Source: Planctomycetota bacterium
Lineage (GTDB): Bacteria; Planctomycetota; Planctomycetia; Pirellulales; Pirellulaceae
Assembly (NCBI GenBank): GCA_029259935.1
Contig: JAJDEH010000346.1
Coordinates: forward strand, 1 to 17,894
Direction: 5' to 3'
DNA: 17,894 nt
Within the stretch, counting starts at the first letter, position 1; the number at the start of each line of letters is the position of its first letter. The position numbers and the translations under genes are program-made. The notes beneath the pieces are model-generated. The model was not told where the DNA came from, did not search any database, and was given only the letters and a program-made list of their open reading frames with translations. Of this stretch, positions 14,343 to 17,894 are shown one piece after another.

Positions 14343-15083
14343 TCAGACTTTCTGGGCGACCAGAAAGTACCCGGCGGGGAAATGTGTGCTTGTTTTCTCC
14401 CACACTCGTTTGCCGATGCGCATCCTTGCAAAGAGGTCCGCGGCAGACTGAATCGCGGCGGCCGCGGGTCGTCCAACCAACGGCAGAAACTGAACATGTT
14501 TGGCCAGAATGTCCGCCAAGATATCGCACGTTCCGCCCAGTGTTTCCAGCCGGTCGACCTGAAATCCGGAGATATCAGCGAATCTCCGCAAGGAGAATTC
14601 CGTGTAGCGGTAGAAATCATAGGGTATTTCGTGCAGACAATAGAAATAAGGGACGTTCATCAACAAATGCCCACCCCGCTTGAGAATTCGACCCATTTCG
14701 CTCCAAAGTTGCTCGGGATTGGGAATGTGTTCCAAAACATCCGAGAGGATCACCGTCTCGAATTCGCCCGGCTCAAATGGCAACTGCCGCGTTAGGTCGC
14801 ACTCCAGGTCTAAATGTGGATTGGCATGCTTGGAATTCGACCAGTCGACGCAAACGTTTTCCGACACCAAGTCCTTGTAAGCTTGATAGAGCGGAACCTT
14901 GCCGCATCCCAAGTCAATTAGTCTGCCGTGCGCGTACTGCTTGAGGTGCTCGTCGTAACAGCGTGCCACTCGACTGGCAAACAATCGCGAGCCGACCGAA
15001 ACATCGCGCGGATCCCGCGATACGTCCAGCCGCCCGTTTCGATAAACGAACTTAGTCGGTCGCCAACTGTCGACGTTCTTCAT
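14343..15083 (-). CDS. Class I SAM-dependent methyltransferase, exopolysaccharide-locus type
   Basis: The 246-residue protein has SAM motif I as IDLGCGKVPLY (56-66), an acidic residue ending strand 2 in CVDWS (78-82), motif II region VILSDVLEHIPNP (111-123), and motif III as LKRGGHLLMNVPY (134-146). The stretch HEIPYDFYRYTEFSLRRF (151-168) is typical of methyltransferases in glycan and O-antigen loci, which may methylate sugars or a polymer end; the substrate is not evident. AGAAGGTG lies four bases before the ATG at 15083. It follows the neighbouring methyltransferase after 27 bp and probably shares an mRNA with it and the asparagine synthase. The two methyltransferases differ in their motifs and are not a recent duplication. 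Confidence 0.88.
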   Translation of the reverse strand: MKNVDSWRPTKFVYRNGRLDVSRDPRDVSVGSRLFASRVARCYDEHLKQYAHGRLIDLGCGKVPLYQAYKDLVSENVCVDWSNSKHANPHLDLECDLTRQLPFEPGEFETVILSDVLEHIPNPEQLWSEMGRILKRGGHLLMNVPYFYCLHEIPYDFYRYTEFSLRRFADISGFQVDRLETLGGTCDILADILAKHVQFLPLVGRPAAAAIQSAADLFARMRIGKRVWEKTSTHFPAGYFLVAQKV

Positions 15084-15110
15084 TTCGCACCTTCTTGAGA
15101 CAATCGTTGC

Positions 15111-15890
15111 TTACCGCTTGGCCGCCGTGGCGATATAACCGTCGCCCCAATCGCTCTTGTAAAAAGCCCGCTGCAATCGCAAAAAAGGCCACAGACACCA
15201 CTCGTTGAACAAGAACGAACAGCGACCGACCAACGACGTCCGGCCAATTCCGCTTTGCTGGCTGCGGTTTGTCATTTCACCGCGATCGGCTGATACTTCC
15301 GAATCGATCGACACCCTATCGCGCCCCACGAACAGGCGGGTCAATAGCCGATTGATGTTGCGCGTGATATTTCCCAAGGGAAATCCATAACTGACGATCT
15401 TTACTTTTTCGAATCCCTGGTCGGCCAACAAACTCCGCAACTCTTCCCGTTCATAGCGACGATAGTGGCCCATCGCTTCGTCGTCTTGGTCGAACTTGTC
15501 CATGTGGGCCGGAACGCTAATCAGCAGTCGACCACCCGGTTTCAAGAACGTGTGCCACTGCCGAAGCGCGTCGGCGTCGTGCTCGATATGCTCTAGCACT
15601 TCGAATGCAAACAAATAATCGAACGAAGCAGCAGGCGCTTCGACGAGATCATCGATGACTTCCAGGTTGGACTCGAACTTCTGCAAGTTACTTCGCAGGA
15701 CACTCCGGTTCTCGCTGCCCAGATCGTAACACACTCCCTGAAAGCCACGCCGCAGAAAGCGCGCGGTAAAGCCCCCGGTGCCGGCACCCATCTCAATGAA
15801 ACGGCCCAGGCTCCACTGCCTCGATAGATCCTCGATGCAGGCCCAGCGAAGCAAGTATTTGGGCGTTGGTGTCCAGGTTGAAGCATTCAT
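15111..15890 (-). CDS. Class I SAM-dependent methyltransferase
   Basis: The 259-residue protein has SAM motif I as IEMGAGTGGFTARFL (32-46), strand 2 with acidic end in VCYDLG (53-58), FEVLEHIEHDADAL (96-109), and KPGGRLLISVPAHMDKFDQ (117-135). GHYRRYEREEL (141-151) follows, a combination usual in methyltransferases of polysaccharide and lipid-linked glycan clusters. A C-terminal part with amphipathic and aromatic stretches (FLFNEWCLWPFLRLQRAFY) might touch the membrane; that is inference. The start at 15890 has no good Shine-Dalgarno, but the frame begins 21 bp after the asparagine synthase stop, so translation may be coupled. Substrate unknown. Confidence 0.88.
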   Translation of the reverse strand: MNASTWTPTPKYLLRWACIEDLSRQWSLGRFIEMGAGTGGFTARFLRRGFQGVCYDLGSENRSVLRSNLQKFESNLEVIDDLVEAPAASFDYLFAFEVLEHIEHDADALRQWHTFLKPGGRLLISVPAHMDKFDQDDEAMGHYRRYEREELRSLLADQGFEKVKIVSYGFPLGNITRNINRLLTRLFVGRDRVSIDSEVSADRGEMTNRSQQSGIGRTSLVGRCSFLFNEWCLWPFLRLQRAFYKSDWGDGYIATAAKR

Positions 15891-15911
15891 GTGATTTATC
15901 TTGCAGGGCTG

Positions 15912-17894
15912 TTAAGAGAGTGAGGAATCGCTACCGCCGAGTCCTTGCGAGTCTGTCGGGCTCGGTTCGTCGGCAGTCGCCTGCGTTTGGGATATTGCCG
16001 AGGTTCGAGGATGTCCATGCGCGGCGTGCGGCTGGCTTTCGGCCCATGTCAGGAAGGCGAACACGGACCAAATCGACTTGGTGTGGTCTTGTCGGCCACG
16101 TTGATGTTCGTCGAGCAGCTTTTGAATCGCGCCCTGGCGAAAGTATTGACACGACAGGGCGCTGGTGCACAGATCGGCGACCGGTTCTCGCAACTGCTGC
16201 TTGAACCATTCTCCGATCGGCAGCTCGAATCCCTGTTTCCCTCGACCGGCAATCGCAGGCAAGTGCGTGGCCAGCATGTTGCGAAGCAGAATTTTGGTCT
16301 TGGTCCAACGAAGCTTGTGCCGCAGCGGAACTTGAGCCAAGAATTCCACCAGCCGGTAATCCATAAACGGCGCGCGCACTTCCAGCGAATGCGCCATGCT
16401 CATGCGATCGACTTTGACATGGATGTCGTCGGGCAAATACGTCCGCATATCGAGACATAACATTCGCGAGGTCATGTCGAGACTGGCCAGCGCCGCGGCA
16501 ACCGATCGAACGGGGTCGCCAGATTCCTGGGGCGGCAACGGCTGAAAATCGTCGACCAGTAACGCCTGGTGGCGATCGGGCGTTAAAAGGCGCGGCGCGA
16601 GGTTCAAGGGATTGCTTCGCACCTTGCCCAGAAACTTGGCCAACAGTTTCAACTTCTTTATCCAACTACGGCCGTAATACTGAGTCCCCTCCGGCAAGCC
16701 ATCGATCAACGATTGCAAAGTACGACCAACTAGTCGCTGTGGCAGATTGAACAAGCGAGAGTTCACTTCGCTAGCCACATAGCGGTTGTAACCGGCCAAC
16801 GTCTCGTCGGCTCCGTCACCCGATAACGCCACCGTGACGTTCTGTCGTGCCATTTGGCACAGGCAGTAGGTCGGTAACGCCGACATATCGGCAAACGGTT
16901 CGCCGAAGTGGCGCAGAATTGACGGAATGCGCGTCGGATCGATCGGATCCAACTGGTAATCCTGGTGATTCGAACCGACGGCGTCCGCGACTTGTTGCGC
17001 GAAGCGGCTTTCGTCGAACGACTCTTCGGCAAAGCGAATATTGAAGGTCTGAATCGGCATCGACGAAGCATCAGCCATCAGTTGGACAATGGCGCTCGAG
17101 TCGAGGCCGCCGCTAAGAAATGCTCCCAGCGGCACGTCGCTGATCATGCGCATTTCAACGGCGTCGCGCAACAGGTCTTCGAATTGCTCGGTATTCTCTT
17201 GCTCGGATCGCCCGTCGTCCGGCTGCGGCAGCGGTGGTTCCCAGTATCGGTGGCTTGTTAGGCGGCCTTTGTGGAGTGTCAAAATGGTCGCGGATTCGAG
17301 CTTGCGGATCTGCCGGTAAATCGAGAGTGGCGTCGGGATGTACTGATAGCGGAAGTAGCAATCGACCGCCCGGGAATCCAGTTCCAAAATCAGACCGGGG
17401 CATTGCCGCAACGCGTCGATTTCCGAGGCAAAAGCAAACCGTCGCGGATCGGCGTAGTAGTAGAGCGGTTTCTTTCCCAGCCGATCCCGCGCCACGATCA
17501 ACGCTTGCTCGTTGCGGTCCCAAAGGGCGATCGAGAACATGCCGTTGACTCGATCCAGAAAACGCTGTGCGCCGTCCTCTTCATAGAGGTGTACCAGGAC
17601 TTCCGTATCGGATTGGGTGCGAAATACGTGCCCGCGCGCTTCGAGCTGACCGCGAAGTTGCCGATAGTTATAGATTTCGCCATTCAGAATGACCGCGATC
17701 GACTGATCCTCATTGAAGATCGGCTGCGTGCCGGTTTCGAGATCAATGATGCTCAACCGCCGATGGACTAGTCCGCACGGACCGTCGACCAGCGTCCCTT
17801 CCCCGTCGGGTCCCCGATGGTGCATCGCAGCGCCCATCGAAGCCAGCCACTCCCGTTCGATCGGTCGCTGGTCGTAATGCAAGATTCCGGCGAT
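15912..17894 (-). CDS. Asparagine synthase-type glutamine amidotransferase (start just outside the window)
   Basis: The frame is open to the right edge, where it reads IAGILHYDQ; the normal start of the family is MCGIAGI, so about three codons (Met-Cys-Gly), including the catalytic Cys2, lie just outside. With those the protein would have about 663 residues. In that numbering the N-terminal glutaminase domain shows HHRGPDG (28-34), LNGEIYN (73-79) and SDTE (98-101). The synthetase domain has the ATP pyrophosphatase loop SGGLDSS (264-270) and LSGDGADE (360-367). Members of this size in exopolysaccharide and exosortase-linked loci probably amidate sugar acids or similar carboxylates rather than make free asparagine. 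The usual C-terminus (FLTWAE) is followed by about 41 Ser/Thr/Gln/Pro-rich residues with no visible domain. Two methyltransferases follow after 21 and 27 bp, suggesting one operon. Confidence 0.93.
   Translation of the reverse strand: MAGILHYDQRPIEREWLASMGAAMHHRGPDGEGTLVDGPCGLVHRRLSIIDLETGTQPIFNEDQSIAVILNGEIYNYRQLRGQLEARGHVFRTQSDTEVLVHLYEEDGAQRFLDRVNGMFSIALWDRNEQALIVARDRLGKKPLYYYADPRRFAFASEIDALRQCPGLILELDSRAVDCYFRYQYIPTPLSIYRQIRKLESATILTLHKGRLTSHRYWEPPLPQPDDGRSEQENTEQFEDLLRDAVEMRMISDVPLGAFLSGGLDSSAIVQLMADASSMPIQTFNIRFAEESFDESRFAQQVADAVGSNHQDYQLDPIDPTRIPSILRHFGEPFADMSALPTYCLCQMARQNVTVALSGDGADETLAGYNRYVASEVNSRLFNLPQRLVGRTLQSLIDGLPEGTQYYGRSWIKKLKLLAKFLGKVRSNPLNLAPRLLTPDRHQALLVDDFQPLPPQESGDPVRSVAAALASLDMTSRMLCLDMRTYLPDDIHVKVDRMSMAHSLEVRAPFMDYRLVEFLAQVPLRHKLRWTKTKILLRNMLATHLPAIAGRGKQGFELPIGEWFKQQLREPVADLCTSALSCQYFRQGAIQKLLDEHQRGRQDHTKSIWSVFAFLTWAESQPHAAHGHPRTSAISQTQATADEPSPTDSQGLGGSDSSLS

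Noticed and set aside
14343..15890. The two adjacent methyltransferases as a recent tandem duplication
   Set aside because: Their motif I sequences, N-termini and C-termini differ clearly; they belong to different subgroups.

Overview
The window looks like part of a planctomycete chromosome, probably from the Pirellulales or a relative. The best marker is a DUF1559 protein with a prepilin-type N-terminus, a family greatly expanded in Planctomycetes. The moderately high GC, the frequently weak Shine-Dalgarno sequences and several roomy intergenic gaps fit as well. Every gene I can support lies on the minus strand, so the gene order in the direction of transcription runs from the right end (17894) to the left end (1).

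Right block (17894 to 14343): a glutamine-hydrolysing asparagine synthase-type amidotransferase, lacking only about three N-terminal codons at the window edge, is followed closely by two class I SAM-dependent methyltransferases of the types found in exopolysaccharide and O-antigen loci. After a 140 bp gap holding a long imperfect inverted repeat comes a tight two-gene unit (14202 to 11498): a periplasmic adaptor (HlyD/RND membrane-fusion type) without a visible transporter, and a secreted squalene-cyclase-like alpha/alpha-toroid protein.

Middle block (11237 to 4382): a DUF1559 pseudopilin-like protein, an ACS-type MFS transporter, a large multi-pass membrane protein with a GT-C-like layout, a possible 47-residue basic protein, a metal-dependent amidohydrolase, and an unrecognised four-helix membrane protein. 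These genes are separated by gaps with hairpins, two of which share the core TGTGAGCCGCA (minus strand) inside unrelated stems.

Left block (4255 to 1): a third methyltransferase carrying two in-frame repeat expansions, then a two-gene operon with a good promoter and Shine-Dalgarno. It encodes a bi-domain oxidoreductase (zinc-type alcohol dehydrogenase fused to Gfo/Idh/MocA) and a heparinase II/III-type polysaccharide lyase that runs off the left edge. This pair, like the asparagine synthase, is typical of acidic or amidated exopolysaccharide clusters. The two ends of the window may therefore belong to one glycan locus, with an unrelated or accessory middle; that link is inference.

I found no tRNA, rRNA, CRISPR array, insertion sequence, attachment site or replication origin. 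Nothing here is clearly a new system. The best candidates for a second look are the lone adaptor plus toroid pair, the shared-core hairpins, the stop-codon-spanning inverted repeat and the repeat-expanded methyltransferase.
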